NCBI RefSeq assembly: GCF_024346355.1
Contig: NZ_JAGQCU010000001.1
Coordinates: 1-64,000 of the forward strand
Length of the DNA: 64,000 nt
Direction: 5' to 3'
DNA from: Cyanobium sp. ATX 6A2
Lineage (GTDB): Bacteria > Cyanobacteriota > Cyanobacteriia > PCC-6307 > Cyanobiaceae
Below are positions 15,510 through 25,019 of this stretch, piece after piece. The translations under genes were made by a program, and so were the position numbers. Position 1 is the stretch's first letter; every line of letters starts with the position of its first letter. Below the pieces are notes generated by a model. The model searched no databases, had not been told where the DNA came from, and saw nothing but the letters and a program-made list of their open reading frames with translations.

Positions 15510-16121
15510 TCAGGGTTCGCCGCGCAGCTCCACTGCCCCCGGAGGCGGCTGCTGCGGGCGCGGCTCCGGCAGCAGCAGACCGAAAGCGGCCGCCGCAGCC
15601 ACGGCCAGGGCACCGCCCAGCGGGGCCACCAGCCGTCGCCGCAACGGCACCCGCTCCAGCACCTCCCGCGGATGCAGGGGCTGGGGCTCCGGCAGCTCCA
15701 GCTTCAGCTGCAGGCGGGGATCGAGGCGCAGCTGGTCGAGCACCCGCACCAGATCGGCCAGCTCGGCGTCGTCGAGCTCCAGGGTCAGGGGCGCCGTGTC
15801 GGGCTGGCTGCTGCGCAGCTCGAGGCTGTGGCCGCCCTGCTCGCGCGGGGCGATGCTCACCGGGGAATCACCGCCGCCAAAGGGCCGGGCCACACCACTG
15901 ATCAGGTGGCGGGCGTAGGGGAGCACCACGGCCATCAGGGCCAGCAGATGGTCCTTCCGGCCCTCCAGTTCCGGTCGCCCAGACCAGCGCAGGTTCCAGC
16001 CGGTGATGATCCCCACGGCCTCGTTGCCCTGGCCGACGGACACATCGGGGAGGCCCTCCACCTGCAGCCGGCAGCTCACCTGGTCGTAGCGGAGCGTCTG
16101 TTTCACCGGGCTCAGATTCAT
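15510..16121 (-). CDS. DUF4335 family protein
   Basis: The product has 203 residues from ATG 16121. The N-terminal ~110 residues are beta-rich (TLRYDQVSCRLQVEGLP, GNEAVGIITGWNLRW), then an acidic region with LELDDAELADLVRVLDQLRL. A single hydrophobic helix (GGALAVAAAAAFGLLLP) sits near the C-terminus. DUF4335 genes are cyanobacterial and usually next to DUF3038, as here. A TTG at 16130 that touches the upstream stop is an alternative start. Function unknown; probably membrane-anchored. Confidence 0.75.
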   Translation of the reverse strand: MNLSPVKQTLRYDQVSCRLQVEGLPDVSVGQGNEAVGIITGWNLRWSGRPELEGRKDHLLALMAVVLPYARHLISGVARPFGGGDSPVSIAPREQGGHSLELRSSQPDTAPLTLELDDAELADLVRVLDQLRLDPRLQLKLELPEPQPLHPREVLERVPLRRRLVAPLGGALAVAAAAAFGLLLPEPRPQQPPPGAVELRGEP

Positions 16122-16126
16122 CGGGT

Positions 16127-16684
16127 TCAAACCACCGGATCGTGCAGGCTGGCGCGCAGCCGCCCGTAGCCACCGTTGCCGGCGCCGTAGGCCAGGGCAC
16201 GGATCAGCTGGTGCCGCTGGCGCTCACCCCGCTGGGGATCGAGCAGCGTCTGCACGCCCACCCGGCGGGGATTCATGCGTTCGCGCACCAGTTCGGCCAG
16301 CCGCCCCTCGAACAGTTGCCAGCGCTGGCGGCGCACCGGCTCGGGCTCGGCGTTGGAGAGCAGGGCCCGCAGCAGGGGGTAGAGGCGATCGGCCAGGGCG
16401 CAGAGGATGCGGATCAGGGCATCGGTTTCCGCCGGGCTGAGATCGCCGCGGCGGGTGGCGCGGCGCAGGGGGTTGTGGCAGCGACGCTTCCACAGCTCCA
16501 CCCGGTTGGCGAACAGACCGGTGAACCCCATCTCTTCGCTCATCCACACCATCGCCTCGCCCCCATTGAGGTCGAGCGCCTCGGCGCTGAGCAGCAACAG
16601 GTCGAGGCGCTCCAGGCCACGCCGCGAGAGCGGGGGGGCGTGCGACGCGGCTGGTGCTTCGGGCGCGGCAGGGACTTCGGGCAT
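16127..16684 (-). CDS. DUF3038 family protein
   Basis: The product has 185 residues. After a Pro/Ala-rich start, the DUF3038 core begins at about residue 22 with LERLDLLLLSAEALDLNGGEAM, then WMSEEMGF, LWKRRCHNP and a helical C-terminal half with RMNPRRVGVQTLL. It is soluble. DUF3038 and DUF4335 pair in many cyanobacteria, and the five-base spacing here supports one operon. Divergent from apt. Function unknown. Confidence 0.8.
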   Translation of the reverse strand: MPEVPAAPEAPAASHAPPLSRRGLERLDLLLLSAEALDLNGGEAMVWMSEEMGFTGLFANRVELWKRRCHNPLRRATRRGDLSPAETDALIRILCALADRLYPLLRALLSNAEPEPVRRQRWQLFEGRLAELVRERMNPRRVGVQTLLDPQRGERQRHQLIRALAYGAGNGGYGRLRASLHDPVV

Positions 16685-16725
16685 GGCTGCGATGATGCCA
16701 GCCAGCGCCTCCCACCGTCACCTCG

Positions 16726-17319
16726 ATGCCCCAACCTCCGGACCCGCAGGCCGTGAACAGCGCGGTGAATCCGGCCGGTGCGGTGGATCTGGCCAGCACA
16801 CTGGATCTTCGCGGGCTGGTGCGCGACGTGCCCGATTTCCCCAAGCCCGGCATCCTCTTCCGCGATCTCACCCCGCTGATGCGGGATCCGGCCGGCTGGC
16901 AGGAGGTGATCCGGCGCCTGGCCAGCCTGTGTGAGCAGCTGCAGCCCGACCTGATCGTGGGCATCGAATCCCGGGGCTTCATCGTGGGCACCGCCCTGGC
17001 CACCAGCGTGCAGCTGGGGTTTGTGCCGGTACGCAAACCCGGCAAGCTGCCCGGGGCCGTCACCGGCGTCGACTACGCCCTCGAGTACGGCAGCGACCGG
17101 CTGGAGATCCACAGCGATGCCCTGGCGGGCGGCGAGCGGGTGCTGGTGGTGGACGACCTGCTGGCCACCGGCGGCACCGCCGCGGCCTGCGCCCAGCTGG
17201 TGGCTGCCGCCGGCGGCAGCCTCTGCGGCTTCGGATTCGTGGCCGAACTGGCGGCTCTCGAAGGCCGCCGGCGCCTGCCCCCCGAGCAGCCCGTGGAGTC
17301 GCTGATCATCTACAGCTGA
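16726..17319 (+). CDS. apt: Adenine phosphoribosyltransferase
   Basis: The 197-residue enzyme salvages adenine to AMP using PRPP. It has the family's start [41 protein letters not shown], and the PRPP-binding loop [14 protein letters not shown] (about 141-154). It is about 25 residues longer than typical Apt because of a Pro/Ala-rich N-terminal tail, so the true start may be internal; no closer ATG fits. Monocistronic, divergent from the DUF3038 operon. Confidence 0.93.
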   Translation: MPQPPDPQAVNSAVNPAGAVDLASTLDLRGLVRDVPDFPKPGILFRDLTPLMRDPAGWQEVIRRLASLCEQLQPDLIVGIESRGFIVGTALATSVQLGFVPVRKPGKLPGAVTGVDYALEYGSDRLEIHSDALAGGERVLVVDDLLATGGTAAACAQLVAAAGGSLCGFGFVAELAALEGRRRLPPEQPVESLIIYS

Positions 17320-17375
17320 GAGGATCCACGGGTGGCGTCCAGGCCCTAGGGGGCCGTCCATCGCAATGCGGCGTT

Positions 17376-17588
17376 TCAGCCATCGCTGTCCTGCCACTGC
17401 AGCACCTGCTCCAGCTGCTCCAGGCTGAGCAGGCCATAGCGCCACAGCACCACCGGCAGCGGTGCCCGCTCCTGCGCAGCCTGGCGCAGCCCCAGGGCCA
17501 GGGCGTTCTCGCTCAGCCCCAGATCCTGGCGCAGGAAGCGCAGCAGGGCCTGGGGAGGGAGCGGCAGGGGGCTGGAGCTGTGCACCAT
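17376..17588 (-). CDS. DUF2949 family protein
   Basis: The product has 70 residues and matches DUF2949 closely: LLRFLRQDLGLSENALALGL, then PLPVVLWRYGLLSLEQLEQVL. The family is small, cyanobacterial, helical and of unknown function. The C-terminal 'ILWxYGLIxLxQLxxIxxW' pattern recalls modules at the ends of sigma-like or T2SS-E N-terminal proteins. It follows the monooxygenase gene with a nine-base gap and is probably its operon partner. Confidence 0.75.
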   Translation of the reverse strand: MVHSSSPLPLPPQALLRFLRQDLGLSENALALGLRQAAQERAPLPVVLWRYGLLSLEQLEQVLQWQDSDG

Positions 17589-17597
17589 GGCCAGGGT

Positions 17598-18737
17598 CTA
17601 GAGGGGACGGCAGGGGCCCTGGGTCATGGCCCCGAGGCTGAGGCGGCGCAGGGGGGCCAGGGCCGCCAGAAGGGCCAGGCCCAGGCGGCGCAGGGGCAGA
17701 AGCGCCAGGGCACGGTTGGAGAACAGCCGCATCAGCAAATCGGTGGCCAGCAGGGTGAGCAGCAGATCGGGCCAGCGACGCCAGGCGTAGGCGGCCGGCA
17801 GGCGCTCGGCCGGCAGCCGGCCCGCCACCACCCGGCGCGCCTGGCGGTGCAGTTCGGCCACATCGCGCCAGCAGAGGTTGAGACCCTGGCCACCCACCGG
17901 ATGGCAGCGGTGGGCACTTTCGCCCACCAGCAGCGTGCGCCCCCGGGCCAGCCGCCTGGCCAGCTGCACGGCCAGCGGGAAGGCGCGGGGCTCATCGAGC
18001 AGGGCGTCGGGCTGGAAGCGATCGGGCAGGGCGCCGGCCAGACCATCGAGGAAGGCCCCGGGGGGCAGGCTCTCCAGCTGTCGGCAGCGGCTGGAGGGAG
18101 CGCTCCACACCAGCTGGAAGCGCCCCTGGCCGAGGGGCAGCACCGCGAACGGGCCCTCCGCCCGGAACAGCTCCCAGGCCTGGTCGTCATCACTGCCGCG
18201 CAGCTCCACCTGGGCCGTGAGGCAGCTCTGCCGGTAGGCCAGCTGCCAGAGGCCGATGCCCAGGGCCTCGCGGCGGCTGGAGTGGGGACCGTCGGCCGCG
18301 ACCAGCAGATCCGGCTCGCCGGCATCATCGCCCGGCTGGGCTGTGCCCAGGCAGAGGTGAATGGCGGGATGGGCCCGCAGTCGACGCAGCAGCACCGCCA
18401 TCAGCGGAGCGTGCAGGGCGATCCAGCCCACGGCCGGGCCGCTGGAACGGCGGCAGCGCCCCGGCAGGTCGTCGATGCCGAAGGGCACGGCGGCACCAAC
18501 GACGAGATCGCACAGCTCCAGACGACGGAAGGGCACCATCACCTCAACGAGCTCAGCCCACAGCCCCAGGCGCTCGAGCAGCTGACGGCTGGAATGGTTG
18601 AAGGCGTAGGCGCGGCTGCGCCCACTGAGCTGGGCAGCACTGAGGGGGTCGCAGAGCGTCACTGTCCAGCCGGCATCGGCGAGAGCCAGAGCGCTGAGGG
18701 CCCCCGTGGGCCCGGCCCCCAGGACGCCGGCCCGCAA
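17598..18737 (-). CDS. UbiH/COQ6-type FAD-dependent monooxygenase
   Basis: About 379 residues. The FAD-binding GVLGAGPTGALSALALADAG lies at the very start. Further motifs are LLVAADGPHSS (the D-G motif) and LLVGESAHRCHPVGGQGLNLCWRDV (the G-D/E-(A/S)-A-H...P-x-x-G-Q-G-x-N motif). This matches the family that hydroxylates the quinone ring in ubiquinone or plastoquinone-like pathways; the substrate is inferred. A TTG at 18737 is proposed because the longest frame would start at 18836, inside the hli terminator hairpin. The product lacks a membrane anchor. Confidence 0.8.
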   Translation of the reverse strand: MRAGVLGAGPTGALSALALADAGWTVTLCDPLSAAQLSGRSRAYAFNHSSRQLLERLGLWAELVEVMVPFRRLELCDLVVGAAVPFGIDDLPGRCRRSSGPAVGWIALHAPLMAVLLRRLRAHPAIHLCLGTAQPGDDAGEPDLLVAADGPHSSRREALGIGLWQLAYRQSCLTAQVELRGSDDDQAWELFRAEGPFAVLPLGQGRFQLVWSAPSSRCRQLESLPPGAFLDGLAGALPDRFQPDALLDEPRAFPLAVQLARRLARGRTLLVGESAHRCHPVGGQGLNLCWRDVAELHRQARRVVAGRLPAERLPAAYAWRRWPDLLLTLLATDLLMRLFSNRALALLPLRRLGLALLAALAPLRRLSLGAMTQGPCRPL

Positions 18738-18819
18738 CGCGGTGGCCGGCGGCTGGGCTGCGGGCGTTGGGGCTGGCGGCCTGGGGGCGGTGCGGGGAGG
18801 AGCGGTGGTCAGCTGACTA

Positions 18820-18850
18820 CAACAAAGCCGCAGCAAGTCTGCTGCGGCTG
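18820..18850 (-). terminator. Intrinsic terminator of hli
   Basis: AGCCGCAGCA pairs perfectly with TGCTGCGGCT over a four-base loop (18826-18849), followed on the minus strand by TTTGTTG. It lies about 50 bases past the hli stop and before the monooxygenase. Confidence 0.75.
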
Positions 18851-18898
18851 GAGCGGGCAGGGAGAGTGCCCTGGGGTGCGGATGGCCGCGGGATGGGG

Positions 18899-19144
18899 TC
18901 AGCCGATGCCGAGCAGACCGCGGGTGAAGGCCTCACCGCCGAGGGCGAATTCGGTGGCCAGCAGGGCGATGAAGCCGAGCATGGCCATGCGGCCGTTGAG
19001 CTTCTCGGCGCGCTCGTGGAACCCCCAGCCACTCTCGGGGCTCACCACTTCCATGCGGGGCTCGGCGGCGAAGGCGTTGAGGCGACCGCCGTCTTCGGTG
19101 GTCACGGTGGCGCCGCGGATCACAGCGGGATTGGCTTGGGTCAT
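18899..19144 (-). CDS. hli: High-light-inducible (Hlip/SCP) chlorophyll-binding protein
   Basis: The product has 81 residues. A polar N-terminus leads into one transmembrane helix bearing the chlorophyll-binding motif E-x-x-N-G-R-x-A-M-x-G (ERAEKLNGRMAMLGFIALL), typical of Hlips. These thylakoid proteins bind chlorophyll and carotenoid and quench energy near photosystem II or chlorophyll synthase under high light. The Trp before the motif (GWGF) is also typical. An HLR1-like site overlaps its promoter (19171-19200). A stem-loop terminator follows. Monocistronic. Confidence 0.93.
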   Translation of the reverse strand: MTQANPAVIRGATVTTEDGGRLNAFAAEPRMEVVSPESGWGFHERAEKLNGRMAMLGFIALLATEFALGGEAFTRGLLGIG

Positions 19145-19170
19145 GGGGTTCCTGTGTCTGGTGTGAGCGA

Positions 19171-19200
19171 ATTGTAACGCATTGTTGCGGTCTATGACAA
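19171..19200 (-). promoter_or_regulatory. hli promoter with HLR1 (RpaB) site
   Basis: Read on the minus strand, TTGTCA (19200-19195) and TACAAT (19176-19171) are a -35/-10 pair with an 18-base spacer. Overlapping the -10 is GCAACAAT-GC-GTTACAAT (19188-19171), which fits the HLR1 consensus (two KTTACAWW halves, two bases apart): the near half is perfect and the far half has two mismatches. The RpaB regulator is known to bind HLR1. Overlap with the -10 predicts repression in low light. Confidence 0.7.
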
Positions 19201-19263
19201 GCCCTTCAACATTTTCGCCGGGTTGCCCCCGCCAGTGACCCATCCCCCCACCCCCGAGCGGCG

Positions 19264-19911
19264 TCAGCGCAGGCGGCGCAGGCAGAGCTCCTCGAAGGCC
19301 GGCCGCAGCAGATAGGGATAGTCGCCCACCCACAGCTTCAGCTGCGGCAGCCAGGCGTCGGTGAGGGCGGCGACGCGGGAGAAGTCCTTGCGGTCGCTGA
19401 GCACCAGGGTGCGCACCACCATCCCGCGGCGGATCTGCTGGTGCTTCTTGTCCATCGGAAAGCGCACCCGACCCAGATAGCCGTCCTCGTCCTCCAGCTC
19501 CAGGGTGAGCCAGGTGCGGCGGTTCTCCACCGTCTGCAGGCGACCGCTGCGGTCAGCCTGCTCGCGCGTGTCCTCCACCACCTCGCGGGTGAACAGATCG
19601 GCCACCTGCCCTTCAAAGATGGCGGCGGCCGGATACCGGCGCAGGGTGGCGTTGCGCCGTCCGGCCTCGATGATCGGCCCCCAGAGCACGTAGAGCAGCG
19701 CCACCACACCCACCACCAGCAGGATCGGCGCGAACTGGCTGCGGAAGGCCAGGGTCTGGCTCACCAGCAGGCTGATCACCCCCACGATCACTGAGATCAG
19801 CACCCGTTGCAGCAGCGTGCGGGGGGTGCCGTTGCAGGCATTGAACTGGGGCCCGGTGGCCACCGCCGGAATCAGGCGCGGCAGTTCTCCGGGGCGCAGG
19901 GGGATGAGCAT
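19264..19911 (-). CDS. Conserved cyanobacterial membrane protein
   Basis: The product has 215 residues. Two adjacent helices (VLISVIVGVISLLVSQTLAF and FAPILLVVGVVALLYVLWGP, about 35-80) are followed by a soluble domain of about 130 residues (RNATLRRYPAAAIFEGQVAD, NRRTWLTLELEDEDGYLGRVRF, MVVRTLVLSDRKDFSRV). Similar proteins in cyanobacteria are sometimes labelled as phosphate permease subunits, but I see no permease motif. It follows dapB in the same direction with a 32-base gap. Function unknown. Confidence 0.6.
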   Translation of the reverse strand: MLIPLRPGELPRLIPAVATGPQFNACNGTPRTLLQRVLISVIVGVISLLVSQTLAFRSQFAPILLVVGVVALLYVLWGPIIEAGRRNATLRRYPAAAIFEGQVADLFTREVVEDTREQADRSGRLQTVENRRTWLTLELEDEDGYLGRVRFPMDKKHQQIRRGMVVRTLVLSDRKDFSRVAALTDAWLPQLKLWVGDYPYLLRPAFEELCLRRLR

Positions 19912-19943
19912 CAGGTGGGTTCCATTCAGAGCAGCCTCTGCGG

Positions 19944-20825
19944 TCAGAGCAGCCTCTCCAGCCCATACACCAGGCCAGGCAGCTGGCGCACCCGGCGCAC
20001 GGTGAGCAGCACTCCCGGCATGTAGGCCGAGCGATCAATCGTGTCGTGGCGGAGGGTATAGGTTTCGCCCGCCGCGCCGAACATCACCTCCTGGTGGGCT
20101 ACCAGGCCGGGCAGACGCACCGAGTGCAGGCGCAGGCCGCTCTCGCGCAGCCCGCCGCGGCAGCCGGCCAGGGTTTCCTGCTCCTCCACCTCGGCTGGAT
20201 TGAAGGCCTTGCCCAGGTCCTCCATCAGCTCGGCGGTCTTGATGCAGGTGCCGCTGGGGGCGTCGGCCTTGCGGTTGTGATGCAGTTCGGTGAGCTCGGC
20301 ACAGTCGTAGAAGCGGGCGGCGGCGGCGGCGGCCTGCTGCAACAGCACCATGCCGACTGAAAAGTTGGGAATCACAGCCCCTCCCACCGACGCCTTGTCG
20401 GCGAAGGTGGCCAGATCGGCCAGCTGCTCAGGACGCAGGCCCGTGGTGCCGATCACCGGATGCACGCCGTAGGCGATGGCGCCACGGGTGTGCTCGAACA
20501 CCACCTTGGGATGGGTGAAATCCACCAGCACGGCGCCCTGGCCCGGGCCGGCGCTGCGCACCGCCTGGCTGGCCTGGCAGAGACAGCCCTCGAAGTCGGC
20601 CGTGACCGCCACCTCCAGTTCACCCAGCCCCAGCTCGAGGCCCACATCAGCCCCCTCCTTGCCGGGGGTGGAGTCGATGGCGCCCACCAGCCGGCAGTCG
20701 GGCGCCGCCGTCACCGCCTTCACCACCTCGGCGCCCATGCGGCCGAGGGCACCGGCCACCACCACCGCGATCGGGGGGACGGCGGTGGGTGCAGCGGGCG
20801 GGGCGGCAGCGGTGGAGCTGGTCAT
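19944..20825 (-). CDS. dapB: 4-hydroxy-tetrahydrodipicolinate reductase
   Basis: The 293-residue enzyme reduces HTPA with NAD(P)H in the lysine/diaminopimelate pathway. The N-terminal Rossmann motif is [18 protein letters not shown] (about 22-39). The substrate site is [19 protein letters not shown], with the H-H, K and D-A-P-S-G-T residues of the family. IGTTGL, PNFSVG and the C-terminal [14 protein letters not shown] also match. It is divergent from chlH, with 92 bases between starts. A low-complexity Ala/Pro stretch follows the start. Confidence 0.95.
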   Translation of the reverse strand: MTSSTAAAPPAAPTAVPPIAVVVAGALGRMGAEVVKAVTAAPDCRLVGAIDSTPGKEGADVGLELGLGELEVAVTADFEGCLCQASQAVRSAGPGQGAVLVDFTHPKVVFEHTRGAIAYGVHPVIGTTGLRPEQLADLATFADKASVGGAVIPNFSVGMVLLQQAAAAAARFYDCAELTELHHNRKADAPSGTCIKTAELMEDLGKAFNPAEVEEQETLAGCRGGLRESGLRLHSVRLPGLVAHQEVMFGAAGETYTLRHDTIDRSAYMPGVLLTVRRVRQLPGLVYGLERLL

Positions 20826-20917
20826 GGCGCGCGGAGCATTGCTGCAGAGCCTATGCAGCCCGCTCGAGCCGGGCTTCAAGGTTCGTAAGCTCAGGCCCTC
20901 ACCGCCCGTTCGAGCGC

Positions 20918-23900
20918 ATGTTCACGCAGGTCCGCTCCGCCAACCGTCGTGTCAGCCCTGCCGGCGACCACAACGGAGCGGTGATGAAGGCCGTGTACGT
21001 GGTGCTCGAGCCCCAGTACCAGAACGCCCTCACCCTGGCGGCCACCTCCCTCAACGACCAGAACGGCCCCCTGGCGATCGAGCTGAGCGGCTATCTGATC
21101 GAGGAGCTGCGCGATCCGGAGAACTACGCCCAGTTCTGCGCCGACGTGGCGGCGGCCGATGTGTTCATCGCCTCGCTGATCTTCATCGAGGACCTGGCCC
21201 AGAAGGTGGTGGAGGCTGTGGCCCCCCACCGCGATCATCTCAGGGCGGTGGTGGTGTTCCCCTCCATGCCGGAGGTGATGCGCCTGAACAAGCTCGGCAG
21301 CTTCTCGATGGCCCAGCTGGGCCAGAGCAAGAGCGCGATCGCCAGCTTCATGAAAAAGCGCAAGGAGGCCGGTGGCGCCGGGTTCCAGGACGCCATGCTC
21401 AAGCTGCTCAACACCCTGCCCACGGTGTTGAAGTATCTGCCGGTGGAGAAGGCTCAGGATGCCCGCTCCTTCATGCTCAGCTTCCAGTACTGGCTGGGCG
21501 GCACGCCGGACAACCTCAGGAATTTCCTGTTGATGCTGGCCGATAAATACGTGTTCCCCCGCGGCGGCGACAACGAGGGTTCCGACCGGCCCGAGCTGCA
21601 GGTAGCCGAGCCGGTGGTGTTCCCCGACCTGGGCATCTGGCATCCCATGGCCCCGGGGATGTTCGAAGACCTCAAGGAATATCTGAACTGGAGCTCCAGC
21701 CGCACCGACCTCAGCGACAAGGCCCGCAAGGGGCCGGTGATCGGCCTGGTGCTGCAGCGCAGCCACATCGTCACCGGCGATGAGGCCCACTACGTGGCCG
21801 TGATCCAGGAGATGGAATATCGCGGCGCCACCGTGATCCCGGTGTTCTGCGGTGGGCTCGACTTCACCAAGCCGGTGAACGCCTTCTTCTACGACCCCCT
21901 CAACCCCGAAACCCCGCTGGTGGACGGGGTGGTGAGCCTCACCGGCTTCGCCCTGGTGGGCGGACCGGCCCGCCAGGACCATCCCCGGGCGATCGAGGTG
22001 CTCAAGAAGCTCAACCGTCCTTACATGGTGGCCCTGCCGCTGGTGTTCCAGACCACCCAGGAATGGGAGGAGAGCGACCTGGGGCTGCACCCGGTGCAGG
22101 TGGCCCTGCAGATCGCCATCCCCGAACTCGACGGCGCCATCGAGCCGATCGTGCTCTCCGGCCGCGACGACGCCACCGGCAAGGCCCACACCCTGCAGGA
22201 CCGCGTCGAGGCGATCGCCGAGCGCTCGATCCGCTGGGCTTCGCTGCGCATCAAGCCGCGCACCCACAAGAAGCTGGCGATCACCGTGTTCAGCTTCCCG
22301 CCCGACAAGGGCAACGTGGGCACCGCCGCCTATCTGGATGTGTTCGGCTCGATCTTCCGGGTGCTGGAGGAGATGATGGCCAAGGGCTACGACGTGCAGA
22401 ACATGCCGCGCACGCCCAAGGCGCTGATGGAGGCGGTGCTGAAGGATCCCGAGGTGATTGAGGGGTCTCCGGAGCTGGCGATCGCCCACCGCATGAGCGT
22501 GGCGGAGTATGAGCGGCTCACCCCCTATTCCGAGCGGCTGGAAGAGAACTGGGGCAAGCCTCCCGGCAATCTCAACAGCGACGGCACCAACCTGCTGATC
22601 TACGGGTGCCACTTCGGCAATGTGTTTGTGGGCGTGCAGCCCACCTTTGGCTATGAGGGCGACCCGATGCGGCTGCTCTATTCCCGCAGTGCCAGCCCCC
22701 ACCACGGCTTCGCCGCTTACTACACCTACCTGGAAAAGGTATGGGGCGCTGATGCGGTGCTGCACTTCGGCACCCACGGCTCGCTGGAGTTCATGCCCGG
22801 CAAGCAGATGGGCATGAGCGACACCTGCTACCCCGATTCCCTGATCGGCGCCCTGCCCAACCTCTACTACTACGCCGCCAACAACCCCAGCGAGGCCACG
22901 ATCGCCAAGCGCCGCGGTTACGCCGAAACGATCTCCTACCTCACGCCGCCTGCTGAAAATGCCGGCCTCTACAAGGGCCTCAAGGAGCTGGGCGAGCTGG
23001 TGGGCAGCTATCAGCAGCTGCGCGAGAGCAGCCGGGGCGTGCAGATCGTGAACGCCGTGGTGGAGACGGCCCGCCAGTGCAACCTCGACAAGGACGTGGC
23101 CCTGCCGGAGCTGGATGCCTCGGAACTCGATCTCGACGCCCGCGATGGGGTGATCGGCGCGGTGTACCGGCAGCTGATGGAGATCGAAAGCCGGCTGCTG
23201 CCCTGTGGCCTGCACACGATCGGCAAGCCCCCCACCGCCGAGGAGGCGATCGCCACCCTGGTGAACATCGCCGCTCTCGAGCGTGAGGAGGAGGGCATCC
23301 GCTCGTTGCCAGGCCTGCTGGCCGAGAGCCTGGGCCGCTCGATTGCCGAGGTGTACAGGGGCAACGACGAGGGCGTGCTCGCCGATGTGGAGCTCAACCG
23401 CCGCATCACCGAAACCAGCCGTGCGGCGGTGGGGGCGATGGTGCGCTCGGTGACCGGCAGCGACGGCCGGGTGACCCTGCGCCGCAACTTCGGCTGGCTG
23501 TTTGATCTGCTCACACGCTTCGGCTTCAAGCTGCCCAGCCCCTGGCTGCGGGCCTGCTGCGGCGCCGGCTTTGTGAGCGTGGATTCCAGCGAGCTCGACA
23601 AGCTGTTCGCCTACCTGCAATTCTGCCTCGAGCAGATCTGCGCCGATCAGGAGATGGAGAGCCTGCTCAAGGCACTCGACGGCGAATATGTGCTGCCGGG
23701 CCCCGGCGGCGACCCGATCCGCAACCCGGGTGTGCTGCCCAGCGGCAAGAACATCCACGCCCTCGATCCCCAGGCCATCCCCACCCGCGCCGCCATTGCC
23801 GCAGCCAAGGGCGTGGTGGACAAACTGATCGAGCGCCAGAAGGCGGAGCAGGGCACCTGGCCGGAAACGATCGCCTGTGTGCTCTGGGGCACCGACAACA

Positions 23901-24928
23901 TCAAAACCTACGGCGAATCCCTGGCCCAGATCCTCTGGTTCATCGGCGTCAAGCCCGTGCCCGATTCCCTCGGCCGGGTGAACAAGCTGGAGTTGCTCTC
24001 CCTGGAGGAGCTGGGCCGGCCGCGCATCGATGTGGTGGTGAACTGCAGCGGCGTGTTCCGCGACCTGTTCATCAACCAGATGGGCCTGATCGACCAGGGC
24101 GTGAAGATGGCCGCCGAGGCCGATGAGCCTCTGGAGATGAATTTTGTGCGCAAACATGCCCAGGAGCAGGCCGCCAAGGAGGGTATCTCCCTGCGCGATG
24201 CCGCCACCCGGGTGTTCTCCAATGCCAGCGGCAGCTATTCTTCGAATGTGAACCTGGCGGTTGAGAACAGCACCTGGGAGGAGGAGGGCGAACTGCAGGA
24301 GATGTATCTCTCCCGCAAAACCTTCGCCTTCAACGCCGACAACCCCGGTGAGATGAACCAGAACCGCGAAGTATTCGAGGCGGCCATGAAAACTGCCGAT
24401 GTCACCTTCCAGAATCTGGATTCAGCAGAAATCTCGCTTACCGATGTAAGCCACTACTTCGACTCCGACCCCACAAAGCTCATCAAAGGCTTGCGTGACG
24501 ATGGCAAGGCGCCCACCAGTTACATCGCCGATACCACTACCGCCAATGCTCAGGTGCGATCGTTGAGCGAAACCATCCGCCTCGACTCACGCACCAAGCT
24601 GCTCAACCCCAAGTGGTATGAGGGCATGCTCGATTCCGGCTACGAGGGGGTGCGGGAGGTGGCCAAGCGGCTCAACTTCACCCTGGGCTGGAGTGCCACC
24701 AGCGGCGCCGTGGACAACTTCGTGTATGAGGAAGCCAACGACACCTTCATCAACGATCCCGAGATGCGCCAGCGGCTGATGGACCTCAACCCCCACAGCT
24801 TCCGCCGCATCGTGGGCACCCTGCTGGAGGTGAACGGCCGCGGCTACTGGGACACCAGCGATGAGAACATCGCCCAGCTCCAGGAGCTGTATCAGGAGAT
24901 CGAAGACAAGATCGAGGGGGTCGGTTAA
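20918..24928 (+). CDS. chlH: Magnesium chelatase large subunit H
   Basis: The 1336-residue subunit binds protoporphyrin IX and inserts Mg2+ with the ChlI-ChlD motor, the first step committed to chlorophyll. Length is typical. The N-terminal DUF3479-type domain (about 25-185: [16 protein letters not shown]) is followed by the CobN/Mg-chelatase domain (about 190-1320). Conserved blocks include [58 protein letters not shown] (His/Glu near the porphyrin/metal site), and [17 protein letters not shown] 20918 is used; a further ATG lies 22 codons downstream ([10 protein letters not shown]). The next feature is the IS element. Confidence 0.97.
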   Translation: MFTQVRSANRRVSPAGDHNGAVMKAVYVVLEPQYQNALTLAATSLNDQNGPLAIELSGYLIEELRDPENYAQFCADVAAADVFIASLIFIEDLAQKVVEAVAPHRDHLRAVVVFPSMPEVMRLNKLGSFSMAQLGQSKSAIASFMKKRKEAGGAGFQDAMLKLLNTLPTVLKYLPVEKAQDARSFMLSFQYWLGGTPDNLRNFLLMLADKYVFPRGGDNEGSDRPELQVAEPVVFPDLGIWHPMAPGMFEDLKEYLNWSSSRTDLSDKARKGPVIGLVLQRSHIVTGDEAHYVAVIQEMEYRGATVIPVFCGGLDFTKPVNAFFYDPLNPETPLVDGVVSLTGFALVGGPARQDHPRAIEVLKKLNRPYMVALPLVFQTTQEWEESDLGLHPVQVALQIAIPELDGAIEPIVLSGRDDATGKAHTLQDRVEAIAERSIRWASLRIKPRTHKKLAITVFSFPPDKGNVGTAAYLDVFGSIFRVLEEMMAKGYDVQNMPRTPKALMEAVLKDPEVIEGSPELAIAHRMSVAEYERLTPYSERLEENWGKPPGNLNSDGTNLLIYGCHFGNVFVGVQPTFGYEGDPMRLLYSRSASPHHGFAAYYTYLEKVWGADAVLHFGTHGSLEFMPGKQMGMSDTCYPDSLIGALPNLYYYAANNPSEATIAKRRGYAETISYLTPPAENAGLYKGLKELGELVGSYQQLRESSRGVQIVNAVVETARQCNLDKDVALPELDASELDLDARDGVIGAVYRQLMEIESRLLPCGLHTIGKPPTAEEAIATLVNIAALEREEEGIRSLPGLLAESLGRSIAEVYRGNDEGVLADVELNRRITETSRAAVGAMVRSVTGSDGRVTLRRNFGWLFDLLTRFGFKLPSPWLRACCGAGFVSVDSSELDKLFAYLQFCLEQICADQEMESLLKALDGEYVLPGPGGDPIRNPGVLPSGKNIHALDPQAIPTRAAIAAAKGVVDKLIERQKAEQGTWPETIACVLWGTDNIKTYGESLAQILWFIGVKPVPDSLGRVNKLELLSLEELGRPRIDVVVNCSGVFRDLFINQMGLIDQGVKMAAEADEPLEMNFVRKHAQEQAAKEGISLRDAATRVFSNASGSYSSNVNLAVENSTWEEEGELQEMYLSRKTFAFNADNPGEMNQNREVFEAAMKTADVTFQNLDSAEISLTDVSHYFDSDPTKLIKGLRDDGKAPTSYIADTTTANAQVRSLSETIRLDSRTKLLNPKWYEGMLDSGYEGVREVAKRLNFTLGWSATSGAVDNFVYEEANDTFINDPEMRQRLMDLNPHSFRRIVGTLLEVNGRGYWDTSDENIAQLQELYQEIEDKIEGVG

Positions 24929-25019
24929 CGCTGCAGGGCTGCAACAGGATTGCGGACCTGCCCATCGACCTCAACCTGGCCCTCGCCGCTGTTCGTTCAG
25001 CGATGTCCAGGAGTGGTGG

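Noticed and set aside
20891-24157. Very long open frame antisense to chlH
   Set aside because: High-GC antisense shadow; its peptide is His/Gln/Gly-rich without any domain, while chlH is well conserved on the other strand.
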